Assembly: GCA_934130545.1 (NCBI GenBank)
Contig: CAKOYD010000011.1
Span: 1-33,064, forward strand
Length of the DNA: 33,064 bases
Direction of reading: 5' to 3'
DNA from: an uncultured Bacilli bacterium
Lineage (GTDB): Bacteria; Bacillota_I; Bacilli_A; RF39; UBA660
In this document: positions 1-7,615 of the stretch, piece by piece
How positions within the stretch are numbered: position 1 is the first letter of the stretch
Layout: every line of letters begins with the position of its first letter
Position numbers and translations under genes: made by a program
The notes under the pieces: generated by a model
Database searches by the model: none
What the model was told of the DNA's origin: nothing
The model's input: only the letters and a program-made list of their open reading frames with translations

Positions 1-65
1 AAAACTGTTTCCACTTTAGCAAATTGGTCTTTTCTATATTGATCTAATACTTGGATATCAGCCAT
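1..65 (-). CDS. Partial CDS, N-terminus only, unknown product
   Basis: An open frame starts at the ATG at 65 and runs off the left edge of the window, giving only about 21 residues beginning MADIQVLDQYRK. A strong ribosome binding site (AGGGGAGGAG, 71-80) lies just upstream of the ATG, so this is very likely a real gene start. Too little protein is visible to identify a family. It is the gene after the 97-residue protein at 139-432, 73 bases away and in the same direction. Confidence 0.7.
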   Translation of the reverse strand, partial: MADIQVLDQYRKDQFAKVETV

Positions 66-138
66 ATTAACTCCTCCCCTTGAACATATTATAACACTTT
101 TTTATATATTTTACTATTATTTAACACTTTTTGAAATA

Positions 139-432
139 TCAGGCATTTAGCAGATTCTTAATATAATCTTCAAGTTCCACAAGTTGAATCTTTTTATTTA
201 AACTACCAACATAAATATCAGTAGAATAATTAAATGCTAGAAAAGTAGTATCTTTAACAATGATCTTATGTGGTTCTATGTAAGATAAATTTGTCTTATA
301 AATTTTTCTAATACTACCATTTATAATAGTATGTTTGATATGATAAAACTCACATATAAATTCTAGTCTTTGTTTAAGATTACTTTCTATTTCTAGTTCT
401 TGTGTAATAATCTTAATCACTACAAACACCAT
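139..432 (-). CDS. Small hypothetical protein (97 aa or 93 aa)
   Basis: I do not recognise this family. The product is a soluble protein with alternating charged and hydrophobic stretches and no signal peptide or membrane segment. It ends with TGA. The start is uncertain: the ATG at 432 directly abuts the purine-rich GGAAAGG, which leaves no normal spacing, whereas the in-frame GTG at 420 lies about 12 bases from it. The start region also forms a 7-bp hairpin (430-449). The gene follows the terminator of the tRNA operon and precedes the partial gene at the window edge. Confidence 0.6.
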   Translation of the reverse strand: MVFVVIKIITQELEIESNLKQRLEFICEFYHIKHTIINGSIRKIYKTNLSYIEPHKIIVKDTTFLAFNYSTDIYVGSLNKKIQLVELEDYIKNLLNA

Positions 433-449
433 CCTTTCCTTTAAGGATG
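430..449. promoter_or_regulatory. Hairpin over the start of the 97-aa gene
   Basis: CATCCTT (430-436) and AAGGATG (443-449) are perfect complements around a six-base loop. On the minus strand the structure contains the purine-rich candidate ribosome binding site and the first ATG of the downstream gene, so it could mask translation start. On the plus strand the same stem is followed within two bases by seven T residues and could act as a terminator against antisense transcription. Which role, if either, applies cannot be told from sequence. Confidence 0.4.
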
Positions 450-463
450 ACTTTTTTTAACAA

Positions 464-491
464 ACAAAAAATCATCTCAATATGAGATGAT
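464..491 (-). terminator. Terminator of the tRNA operon
   Basis: A perfect 9-bp stem, ATCATCTCA (471-479) with TGAGATGAT (483-491) and a three-base loop, is followed on the minus strand by a run of T (complement of 466-471). It lies about 40 bases past the CCA end of tRNA-Gly. Confidence 0.85.
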
Positions 492-532
492 ATCTATCGT
501 AAATGTTCGAAAAGTTCAAACAGAAACGTCAA

Positions 533-606
533 TGGAGCAGACAACGAGAATCGAACTCGCATCATAAGCTTGGGAAGCTCACGTTCTACCACTAAACTAT
601 ATCTGC
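533..606 (-). tRNA. tRNA-Gly (anticodon CCC)
   Basis: The 74-nt sequence folds into a complete cloverleaf. The acceptor stem pairs GCAGATA with TGTCTGC, the D arm is GTTTAGTGGTAGAAC, and the T arm carries GTTCGATTC. The anticodon loop reads TTCCCAA between the TGAGC and GCTTA arms, which puts CCC at positions 34-36. The discriminator is T and CCA is encoded. A CCC glycine tRNA reads only GGG, a codon expected to be rare in a genome this AT-rich. Confidence 0.95.
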
Positions 607-613
607 ATAGAGT

Positions 614-634
614 AAAACCCTTGTAATACAAGGG
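614..634 (-). terminator. Weak terminator-like hairpin between the tRNAs
   Basis: CCCTTGT (618-624) and ACAAGGG (628-634) form a perfect 7-bp stem with a three-base loop. On the minus strand it is followed by TTTTAC. It could attenuate transcription between tRNA-Cys and tRNA-Gly or mark a processing site. The short T run makes full termination doubtful. Confidence 0.5.
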
Positions 635-646
635 CTAATAATCAAA

Positions 647-720
647 TGGAGGACCCAGTCGGATTTGAACCAACGATCAGGGAGTTGCAGTCCCACGCCT
701 TACCACTTGGCTATAGGTCC
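647..720 (-). tRNA. tRNA-Cys (anticodon GCA)
   Basis: The 74-nt cloverleaf has acceptor stem GGACCTA/TGGGTCC, a D arm with the tRNA-Cys-typical AGCCAAGTGGTAAGGC, and anticodon loop CTGCAAC giving GCA. The T arm carries GTTCAAAT, and TCCA is encoded at the end. The outermost pair of the anticodon stem (27-43) is a T-T mismatch. It is the first gene of a two-tRNA transcript with tRNA-Gly. Confidence 0.95.
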
Positions 721-753
721 ATATTAATGTATACACGTTTCTCACGTATATAC

Positions 754-782
754 ATTGTATTATATATTTTAATAATTGTCAA
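754..782 (-). promoter_or_regulatory. Sigma-A promoter of the tRNA operon
   Basis: On the minus strand a consensus TTGACA (777-782) and TACAAT (754-759) are separated by exactly 17 bases. They lie about 34 bases upstream of the 5' end of tRNA-Cys. This is one of the best promoters in the window, as expected for stable RNA. Confidence 0.85.
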
Positions 783-785
783 TTC

Positions 786-2261
786 CTATTTAAGAATATA
801 TTCATAATTATTATGTCTACTATTCAATACTAACTTTATGCTATCAGCAGTTTTAATATCATTATTTATTTCATAATAATCATAGTTATTATCATTATAT
901 AACTTTTTCATAGTACTAGTATATTCCATATTAGAAATAGTATATTTTAATAGAGCATAACTATTTACTAAATCATTACTTTCACTTATTTTTAATCTGA
1001 TAATAGTATTTGATTCAGCAGGTGTTAAGGTTATATCAGTATTAATATTAAAACTATCACTAATATTATATTCATCTATTTTTAATTTATAATTACCTAA
1101 TATAGAATTATTAAACTCTAATGTATCATTTATTTTTTTAGTAGTTGTTTCTTCATCATCTATATCATTAGGACTCAACTTAACCCTAATAACAGAGTTG
1201 TTTTTATTAGTTAGATAACCATAATCATATTTAAGATATATTTCTTTATCTATAACATTATCATCAACTAGATATACAAAGATATATTCTTTTTCTTCTT
1301 CGGTTAATTTTATTTTGTTATAGCATTTACCAATATCTTTTAATGAAAAACAATATTTATTATTTGGAGAATAACTTTTACCATAAATACTTAAGATAAA
1401 GCTATCTGGATTTAAGATATCATTATAGTTACTAGATATTTTAAATTTAACTATTAATAAACTACTATTACCTACACTTAGTTTCTTTAAGGAATTATCT
1501 TCTTTAGTTAAATAACTACCTTCTACTAACATATTAAAGTCAATACCAAAGTATTCATTTTCTTTATATACTTTATTTTTATTAGCGTAATTAGATACTA
1601 ATACCCATATAATTACTACTATTACTATTAAAGATAAACCAGTGAATAGAATATTTTCTCGAATAAAATACTTAAATTCACGAAAGAATCTACGTATTTT
1701 AAACTTTGTTTTATTAGTATCAAAGCCCATGACTAATTCGACTTCTTCATTATCAGTTAAGTCGATATTTAGTTCTTGAATATCTTTAGAGAAATTAAAT
1801 TTCTTTATATCAAAACCTAGACCTCTAATAAGCATAATAACTATTATTATATATTGAAATATTAAACCCATTAAGGATATATCCCGATATAATCTTAGAG
1901 TTTTTTGTTCAATAGTTGAATTTGAGAATGTTCTTAGATAATTAAATAAAAATATAAATAATACTATTACAATGATATATCCGATGATACTAAATAAATA
2001 TAGTTTTTTAGGTTTATCTTTATGTTTCATTAAATAATATATTACTAGCATTATTGCAATAGCCCCTAGTATAACATAAATTGAGGTATAATTAATATAA
2101 TTTACTGCATCATATCGTCCATTACCAGTAGATATATAACTTCTTAAAAAAGATACTATGGCATTATATTTATAGCAAGCATATACTAATAAGCCAAATA
2201 AGAATAAGTGTATAGCTTTAAAGTGTTTTATTAAAAAGGCAAATGGTTTTCTAACTATCAT
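786..2261 (-). CDS. Multi-pass membrane protein with extracytoplasmic C-domain, unknown
   Basis: Function not recognised. The 491-aa product has four hydrophobic segments in the first 150 residues (roughly 16-33, 57-77, 88-110, 130-148). A basic/acidic loop of about 50 residues (150-200) follows and is probably cytoplasmic. A fifth membrane segment lies near 203-225. The remaining 265 residues are polar, rich in Asn, Asp, Ser and Tyr, and likely outside the cell; the repeated beta-like pattern suggests Ig-like or similar folds, which is a guess. The ATG follows TAGGAGGAG. The gene stands alone between the terminator at 2296-2325 and the tRNA promoter. Confidence 0.85.
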   Translation of the reverse strand: MIVRKPFAFLIKHFKAIHLFLFGLLVYACYKYNAIVSFLRSYISTGNGRYDAVNYINYTSIYVILGAIAIMLVIYYLMKHKDKPKKLYLFSIIGYIIVIVLFIFLFNYLRTFSNSTIEQKTLRLYRDISLMGLIFQYIIIVIMLIRGLGFDIKKFNFSKDIQELNIDLTDNEEVELVMGFDTNKTKFKIRRFFREFKYFIRENILFTGLSLIVIVVIIWVLVSNYANKNKVYKENEYFGIDFNMLVEGSYLTKEDNSLKKLSVGNSSLLIVKFKISSNYNDILNPDSFILSIYGKSYSPNNKYCFSLKDIGKCYNKIKLTEEEKEYIFVYLVDDNVIDKEIYLKYDYGYLTNKNNSVIRVKLSPNDIDDEETTTKKINDTLEFNNSILGNYKLKIDEYNISDSFNINTDITLTPAESNTIIRLKISESNDLVNSYALLKYTISNMEYTSTMKKLYNDNNYDYYEINNDIKTADSIKLVLNSRHNNYEYILK

Positions 2262-2295
2262 AGTTAACTCCTCCTACTATTAATAATCATATCAT

Positions 2296-2325
2296 AAAAA
2301 AAACTAAAAATAAATATTTAGTTTT
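2296..2325 (-). terminator. Terminator of the LysM gene
   Basis: AAAACTAAA (2300-2308) pairs with TTTAGTTTT (2317-2325), and the minus-strand product continues into a T run (complement of 2296-2303). The upstream arm overlaps the stop codon of the LysM gene. Confidence 0.75.
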
Positions 2326-2626
2326 GTTCTTTATAAAAAATTAGTTGTTCTGGTCTAAGGTAGATATTTCTATTTTGATATAGTAGTGTTGCTAGATTAG
2401 CACCTAGTCCGTTAGTAATACTTTCTAGGGTATCACCATCTGCGGTTATATAATATTTAACATCTTTTTTAGGTATTAATATTTCTTGGTTAGGATAAAT
2501 ATAATCATTTGTATTTAAACCATTTAGTTGGGCTAATAACTTATAATTTATATTATTTTTCATAGCTATTTGATATAAGTTATCTCCTTTCTGGACAATA
2601 TATTTATCAAAAAATTCGTTATTCAT
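2318..2626 (-). CDS. Small double-LysM protein
   Basis: The 102-aa product consists almost entirely of two LysM repeats. The first, near residues 8-53, starts YIVQKGDNLYQIA and ends QEILIPK. The second, near 57-100, starts YYITADGDTLESI and is more diverged. LysM domains bind N-acetylglucosamine-containing polymers such as peptidoglycan or spore cortex. No signal peptide is present, so it may act inside the cell, as the spore morphogenesis LysM protein SafA does in the mother cell, or be exported by another route. A SafA-like role is a hypothesis suggested by the sporulation genes elsewhere in this window. The ATG follows TTAGGGAGG. It lies 57 bases after the PH-like gene in the same direction. 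Confidence 0.85.
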   Translation of the reverse strand: MNNEFFDKYIVQKGDNLYQIAMKNNINYKLLAQLNGLNTNDYIYPNQEILIPKKDVKYYITADGDTLESITNGLGANLATLLYQNRNIYLRPEQLIFYKEQN

Positions 2627-2660
2627 TTATAAATCCTCCCTAATAAATATTATGTAACTA

Positions 2661-2690
2661 AAAAGAATAATATACAATTATATTACTCTT
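2661..2690 (-). terminator. Terminator after the PH-like gene
   Basis: A near-perfect stem pairs AAGAATAATATA with TATATTACTCTT, with a four-base loop, and leads into T residues on the minus strand. It overlaps the stop codon at 2683. Confidence 0.65.
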
Positions 2691-3123
2691 TGTCTTTATT
2701 TAAATATTCTCTTTTGAGTTCTGATACTAATGTTGTGAAATTAGTTTCTATTTCTGGTAGAGCATCTTTATCAATATTAGATAATAATACTTTTTCTTTT
2801 ACAGTATCAATTATAATACGACCCCATATTAGTCCACAACTAATAGTAAAGTCATTATATAAATCAAAAGTTATTGATTTAAAGAAATAACCAAATACTA
2901 TTCTTTTAGTGGCTAGCATAATTCTTTGATTAGTTATAGCTATTATATAAGTATTAACAAAATCAAATGTTCCACTATTTTTTTGACCTAGAAATAGATA
3001 TTTAATTTCTTCATTAGGATTTAAATGTTGTTCAATTACTTTAGCATGTTTTTTTAATCTAAAAGCTACGGTATTAGGGTATCTTCTTTTGAAATCACGG
3101 GCTAATTTATAAACATCACTCAT
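2683..3123 (-). CDS. Bacterial PH-like (YokE-type) domain protein
   Basis: The 146-aa product has a helical N-terminus (about 1-35) and then a stretch of beta strands containing the pattern YIIAITNQRIMLATK near residues 58-73. This is the hallmark of bacterial pleckstrin-homology-like domains of the YokE/bPH type. Such domains usually mediate protein or membrane association; the ligand here is unknown. A charged C-terminal helix follows. The start lies one base after the stop of the thioredoxin-like gene, so the two are almost certainly co-transcribed and translationally coupled. Confidence 0.75.
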   Translation of the reverse strand: MSDVYKLARDFKRRYPNTVAFRLKKHAKVIEQHLNPNEEIKYLFLGQKNSGTFDFVNTYIIAITNQRIMLATKRIVFGYFFKSITFDLYNDFTISCGLIWGRIIIDTVKEKVLLSNIDKDALPEIETNFTTLVSELKREYLNKDKE

Positions 3124-3124
3124 A

Positions 3125-3604
3125 CTACTCTCCTACTTTAACATTAGTACTTAAGAATGATTTTAATCCGTCTTCATCAACATAACTATTTATTGTAGCA
3201 ATAGTGTCTGAATTATTTAGTAATAATGTTGTTGGAGTTCCCCATTGTTTATTTCTTTTAAAGAATGTATTAGACTTCATAAACGCATTATAATCTTCTT
3301 CTGACATTTTAGATACATCAATCCAATTAAATGGAATACCTAATTCAGTGGCTACTTTTTCAACTACAGGGCGATATTGTTCGCAATAATGACATCCTGT
3401 TTGAGCAATAATAACGATGAATGGTTTGTTAGCTTCTTGCAAGCTTTTGTATGTAGCATAATCGATATCAGCAAGTCCAGCAGTACCTTCAATGGTAACT
3501 GGTAAATCATAGTGAGCCTTTTCTGTTTTATTTTGGCCTAATACTACAGCGCCTACGATTATGGCTACTACTACTAAAATTAATATTATATCTGTTTTTT
3601 TCAT
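3125..3604 (-). CDS. Membrane-anchored thioredoxin-like protein
   Basis: The 159-aa protein has an N-terminal membrane anchor (about residues 5-23) and a thioredoxin fold outside the membrane. The active-site motif is TGCHYC with Cys 71 and Cys 74. The WGTPT stretch near 120 contains the cis-proline expected for this fold. It probably reduces or exchanges disulfides of extracytoplasmic proteins, or passes electrons to a partner; no CcdA-like partner is in the window. The ATG follows AGGAGG at ideal spacing, and a good sigma-A promoter lies at 3626-3654. The PH-like gene follows directly. Confidence 0.9.
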   Translation of the reverse strand: MKKTDIILILVVVAIIVGAVVLGQNKTEKAHYDLPVTIEGTAGLADIDYATYKSLQEANKPFIVIIAQTGCHYCEQYRPVVEKVATELGIPFNWIDVSKMSEEDYNAFMKSNTFFKRNKQWGTPTTLLLNNSDTIATINSYVDEDGLKSFLSTNVKVGE

Positions 3605-3625
3605 ATTGTACCTCCTATGTATATA

Positions 3626-3654
3626 ATTCTATCATATAAATATTCTTTAAACAA
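3626..3654 (-). promoter_or_regulatory. Promoter of the thioredoxin/PH operon
   Basis: The minus strand carries TTGTTT (3649-3654), a 17-base spacer and TAGAAT (3626-3631), about 20 bases upstream of the start codon. Confidence 0.6.
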
Positions 3655-3665
3655 TAATTTTGTAG

Positions 3666-3693
3666 AAAAAAGAATAACTAATTTAGCTATTCT
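3666..3693 (-). terminator. Terminator of the YtrA-type operon
   Basis: AGAATAACTA (3671-3680) pairs with TAGCTATTCT (3684-3693), with one G-T pair. On the minus strand it continues into TTTTTTCT. It overlaps the stop codon of the SanA-like gene. Confidence 0.8.
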
Positions 3694-4304
3694 TCATAGA
3701 TAATTTTATCAGTATATTTACTACTTGGGGCAATCATACATTTAACGAAGTCTTTGTTTCTTGCCAATACTTCTCTAAATTCACGATACTCTTGGCCAAA
3801 GTAATTCTCTCCTTGCGCCGGTATACCATAACTATTTATATCTAGGCTACTGGCAATATATAAAGCACGATATAAGTGATATCTTTGGGTAATTATTACT
3901 ATTTTCTTACCTTTAGTCATATCTTTTATACGATAGATACTATCATATGTTGATATTCCATGTTCATCTAAGATTAAGTCTTCAACAGGAATATTATTAT
4001 CTAACATATATTTCTTCATCTTACCTACTTCATCATATTCATCACTTTTTATAGAGTCCCCACTTAAGATTAGTTTAGCTTTAGTATCGTTATAGACTTC
4101 AATAGCCTTATCTAATCTATCTTTTAGCATTGGACTAATACTATCTTTTTTAACACTAGCACCAAGTACTAAGATATAATCTATATCATCAATACTATTC
4201 TTAATACTTGAAGTAGTAGAATATTTAACATAGAGATTAATACTTAGTAAGATAATTAAGATAGATATACTAATAATTATTAAATATTTTATTATTCTTT
4301 TCAT
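3687..4304 (-). CDS. SanA/YdcF-like DUF218 membrane protein
   Basis: The 205-aa protein has one N-terminal membrane segment (about 6-25). A DUF218 domain follows, with the motif DYILVLGASV near 43-52, LSGD near 80, and an ITQRYHLYRALYIA segment near 138-151. DUF218 proteins (SanA, YdcF, ElyC) are envelope proteins, and several are linked to barrier function and peptidoglycan or lipid-carrier metabolism; the reaction is not established for most. Its ATG overlaps the stop of the GntR gene (ATGA, 4301-4304). This makes it the fourth gene of the ABC operon and suggests a role in the same envelope response. Confidence 0.88.
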   Translation of the reverse strand: MKRIIKYLIIISISILIILLSINLYVKYSTTSSIKNSIDDIDYILVLGASVKKDSISPMLKDRLDKAIEVYNDTKAKLILSGDSIKSDEYDEVGKMKKYMLDNNIPVEDLILDEHGISTYDSIYRIKDMTKGKKIVIITQRYHLYRALYIASSLDINSYGIPAQGENYFGQEYREFREVLARNKDFVKCMIAPSSKYTDKIIYEE

Positions 4305-4657
4305 AAATTCTTTATAATATCCTCTTTACTCGTTCCTAATTTTTCTAATTCGTTTACTTTTTCTTTTAGTTCTTCTAATAATTTATTTCTTTTAATATTA
4401 ATGGCTTCTTTGGTATTGTCAGAGATAAATGTTCCTTTAGTAGATATAGTATTTATAATATTTTTATTTTCTAGTTCGAGATAGGCTTTTCTAACAGTAT
4501 TAGGATTTATTCCTAAGATACTGGCAAGTTCTCTAGTTGAGGGAATTTGTTCACCACTTTTTAAGATGCCTAAGGCAACATATCTTTCTATTTGATTAAT
4601 TATTTGTTCATATATTGCTTCTCTACTATGATAATCAATATTAATAATATTATTCAT
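4301..4657 (-). CDS. ytrA: GntR-family repressor, YtrA type
   Basis: The product is 118 aa from the ATG at 4657. This start is chosen because AGGAGA lies eight bases upstream; a longer frame to 4696 would overlap the permease by 47 bases and has no such site. Residues about 12-75 form the GntR winged helix, with IPSTRELASILGINPNTVRK as the recognition region. The short C-terminal helical tail (about 80-118) replaces a ligand domain, as in YtrA-type regulators, which control ABC transporters in response to cell-wall antibiotics. A matching palindrome sits at 7590-7610 at the operon promoter, which implies autoregulation. Unusually it is the third gene of the operon, not the first. Confidence 0.9.
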   Translation of the reverse strand: MNNIINIDYHSREAIYEQIINQIERYVALGILKSGEQIPSTRELASILGINPNTVRKAYLELENKNIINTISTKGTFISDNTKEAINIKRNKLLEELKEKVNELEKLGTSKEDIIKNL

Positions 4658-6698
4658 ATGTGTCTCCTGATGATTCTCGAGTATCATCCTTAGCAAAGTA
4701 ATCTTTATATTCAGTAGTATCTTTTAGAACATTTCTTCTTTCTGAGATTAAGTTATATACTTCTTCTACTTTATTAGTATAGAAGTGATAATAACTATTA
4801 GTCTTGCCAATATAGAAATCAATAACTAGATATTTTTTATCAATAGTTATATCATCAGCAATATTTTTATCAATAAAATCTAATAATTGTTCTTGAGATT
4901 CATTAACTATGTAATAAGCATCTTCTTCAGTTAAGCCAGCAATACTTATATGATAGTATCCTTCTATTCCTTTACGATAAGTATTTTTAAAACTATTATT
5001 TTCAATATCTAAGATCATTTCATTTAATTTATCGCTAATATTACGTTCAATGTGATAAGATACTAAGTGATGATGATCATAGGTATATAATTCAATATTA
5101 AATTTATCATTTTCATTATATTCACTAGATAGATAATCTTTAACAGTTATATTAGCAAATAATTCTTTAATATAGTTAATAATATGTTTAAGTTCATGAT
5201 ATGAATATGTATTATAGCCTAATGTTATAGCGTATACTTTTTTATTAACAAACTTTTTAAATTCTTTATTATAGTTTTTATCATTAGATAAGATATCTAT
5301 TATTTTATTATAGTCTTCTTCATTCATATTTGCTTTTAATGAATAGATATTATTATGTTTATCTTTAATATTAGCTTTAATGATATATTCTCCATCATCA
5401 GTAGATAAGTGATTCTTAATTAAAATATTAATTAATTCTTTATCTTTAATATAAACATTACTCAATTCATCATTATAATTAGTGTAGTTATAATTATTAA
5501 CACTAGCAGAAATAAAGTCAGTACTATCAAGATATTTTTCTTTACCTTGAATAGTAGTTATTAGATAACTATAGCCATATATAATAATAACACTTACAAT
5601 AAAATATATAAGAGATAGTTTCATATTATTAAGATTTCTTTTAGTTATTAAATCATATATTAAACTATAAATAAATATTAAGACTAAGACAAAGATGAAG
5701 GTCATTATTGAACCACTTGCAGTTATTAAATATAGAATAGATACTAATGGTATTAAAGTTAAGCATTTAACGATATTGTGAATGTGCGGACTTCTAAAGG
5801 ATGTTTCACATACTTCCATCTTACGATGATTAAATAAGATAAGTCCTAGAATAAAGTAAATAATGGATAAGATAATCATTCTGGTAATAGAAGTACTATT
5901 GTAGATTGAACTAGTACTGTTATTAAACATCATAGATACTAAGTTAAATGGCATAGTATAACTATCAGTTTTTACTTTAGTAAAATCAGAATAATAGACA
6001 TTTAACTTTTTATTTATAGTACATTTAGAACTATCATAATAGTCTGTTAGGGCACAGCTATGAGTTGTTGGAGTATTTTCTTCAGTGGCTTTTATCCAAT
6101 AAGTATCACTTCCACCATATATTTTAGATACATTAGTAGTATAGAAATGGATATATGGCACTAAGAATAGAATTAGTAAGGTTACTACTATTTGACTCAT
6201 CATATTACCACTAACACTCATAGCAAGGTTAGAAGCAATAAAGACAAATGAATAACTTACAAACCATAGGACAAAATAATCAAATAGTAAAGCAAATGGA
6301 ATATATATATTACTAAATATTATACTTATTAAACCAAATAAGACTATATTAGTTAGAAACATTAAGAATAATATTCCTATACCTCCTAGAGTGTTAGTTA
6401 TAAAGATAGTGCTTTTATTAATAGGCATACTTCCAATAAAGTCGACACTTCTTCTTTTATATACATAACCATTTAGGGCAATGCTAAGTAATAATGGAAC
6501 TACAAATAGTAAAGGAATACCAACGATAGATAATTCACTTAAGCTAAATACTTTAGTACTTTTATTATCAATACCAGTAAGAACTATTAATAAACTACTT
6601 AGAATAGGTACTAATAAGATAAATGTTAGTAATAGTGCTTTTGATTTCTTTATATTTTGAAATAAGTAATCAAAGTTAAATAATTTCTTTAAACTCAT
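4650..6698 (-). CDS. ABC-2 type permease with large C-terminal domain
   Basis: The 682-aa membrane protein has about six hydrophobic helices in residues 20-190, a polar loop of about 80 residues (190-270) with two Cys, and three or four further helices (about 275-385). The last 300 residues are polar and rich in Tyr, Asn, Asp and Lys, with no further membrane segment. It is the partner of the ATPase encoded just upstream, which it overlaps by 23 bases. The substrate is unknown; YtrA-linked exporters are associated with cell-envelope antibiotics. The long C-terminal domain is larger than in simple ABC-2 permeases and could be a sensor or extracytoplasmic module. The start ATG follows a GGAGGC-type site inside the ATPase gene. 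Confidence 0.88.
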   Translation of the reverse strand: MSLKKLFNFDYLFQNIKKSKALLLTFILLVPILSSLLIVLTGIDNKSTKVFSLSELSIVGIPLLFVVPLLLSIALNGYVYKRRSVDFIGSMPINKSTIFITNTLGGIGILFLMFLTNIVLFGLISIIFSNIYIPFALLFDYFVLWFVSYSFVFIASNLAMSVSGNMMSQIVVTLLILFLVPYIHFYTTNVSKIYGGSDTYWIKATEENTPTTHSCALTDYYDSSKCTINKKLNVYYSDFTKVKTDSYTMPFNLVSMMFNNSTSSIYNSTSITRMIILSIIYFILGLILFNHRKMEVCETSFRSPHIHNIVKCLTLIPLVSILYLITASGSIMTFIFVLVLIFIYSLIYDLITKRNLNNMKLSLIYFIVSVIIIYGYSYLITTIQGKEKYLDSTDFISASVNNYNYTNYNDELSNVYIKDKELINILIKNHLSTDDGEYIIKANIKDKHNNIYSLKANMNEEDYNKIIDILSNDKNYNKEFKKFVNKKVYAITLGYNTYSYHELKHIINYIKELFANITVKDYLSSEYNENDKFNIELYTYDHHHLVSYHIERNISDKLNEMILDIENNSFKNTYRKGIEGYYHISIAGLTEEDAYYIVNESQEQLLDFIDKNIADDITIDKKYLVIDFYIGKTNSYYHFYTNKVEEVYNLISERRNVLKDTTEYKDYFAKDDTRESSGDTYE

Positions 6699-7572
6699 AA
6701 CCTAAAGCCTCCATTTCATAGATAAATATTTCTTCTAGAGTAAGTGGTAAATAATCAAGTATTAGTGGATTCATTTTTTCTAATATTTTCTTACTATTAC
6801 CTTTCTTATCATTAATAATTAAGGTTGCCACACTACCACTCTTTTTAAAGTTAAGAATATCTAGAGATTTAAATTTGTCTTTAGAAAAATCTTCTTTAAA
6901 TGATATTTGGACTTTAAACATTGTTGTTTTTAATTTATCAGTATCGCTTTCAAATAAGATACCACCTTTATATAATAGTCCTAAATTATCACAGATATCT
7001 TCTAGTTCACGTAAGTTATGACTAGTCATGACAATAGTTGTATTATTTTCTTCCATCTTTTTAGCTAATATTTTTTTAACTAGTGATCTGATTATAGGAT
7101 CCAAGCCATCAAATGTTTCGTCAAAGAACATATATTTAGCATTGGTACTGATAGCACATATTAGGGCACATTGTCTTTTCATTCCTTTAGAGAATGTGTT
7201 AATTTTAGCATGCATATCTAGTTTTAAAATACCCGCTAACTCTTTTAAGTATTCCATATCAAATTTCTTATACATAGCTTGATAGAACTTAGCCATATCT
7301 AGTAGGGTATATGATGGATAAAAGAATAAATCATCCGGAACAAATACCATGTCTTGTTTTATTTCAGCATTATCGATAACGTCTTCTCCATCAACACAAA
7401 TAATACCTTTATCTGGGGTAAATATACCATTAATTAATCTTAATAATGTTGATTTACCACTACCATTCGCTCCTACTAAGCCATATATAGAGCCATCTTT
7501 AATGGTACAGTTAAGATTTTCTAAAACATTCTCTTTATCATATTTCTTTGATAAATTTTCAATTTTAATCAT
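6676..7572 (-). CDS. ABC transporter ATPase (YtrB-like)
   Basis: The 298-aa protein has all ABC motifs: Walker A GANGSGKST (about 34-42), a signature region with FSKGMKRQ near 129-136 in place of the usual LSGGQ, Walker B YMFFDE near 147-152 and a switch His in MTSHN near 184. The C-terminal 80 residues are the variable tail typical of drug and envelope-stress exporters. It powers the permease encoded next. It is the first gene of the operon, and its ATG is preceded by GAGGAGG just downstream of the operator at 7590-7610. Confidence 0.93.
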   Translation of the reverse strand: MIKIENLSKKYDKENVLENLNCTIKDGSIYGLVGANGSGKSTLLRLINGIFTPDKGIICVDGEDVIDNAEIKQDMVFVPDDLFFYPSYTLLDMAKFYQAMYKKFDMEYLKELAGILKLDMHAKINTFSKGMKRQCALICAISTNAKYMFFDETFDGLDPIIRSLVKKILAKKMEENNTTIVMTSHNLRELEDICDNLGLLYKGGILFESDTDKLKTTMFKVQISFKEDFSKDKFKSLDILNFKKSGSVATLIINDKKGNSKKILEKMNPLILDYLPLTLEEIFIYEMEALGYEFKEII

Positions 7573-7589
7573 GTTTCCTCCTCTTTAAT

Positions 7590-7610
7590 TGTACTATTAC
7601 AATTAGTACA
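7590..7610. promoter_or_regulatory. YtrA-type operator palindrome
   Basis: TGTACTA (7590-7596), a seven-base centre and TAGTACA (7604-7610) form a perfect inverted repeat. It matches, from memory, the GTACTA/TAGTAC palindromes bound by YtrA-type GntR repressors in Firmicutes. It sits just downstream of the -10 box, over the expected transcription start of the operon that encodes a YtrA-type protein. Repression by steric block and autoregulation are inferred. Confidence 0.75.
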
Positions 7611-7615
7611 CTATC

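Noticed and set aside
4658..4696. Longer N-terminus for the GntR protein
   Set aside because: It would overlap the permease by 47 bases and lacks a ribosome binding site. AGGAGA precedes the ATG at 4657 at normal spacing, and the family starts there.
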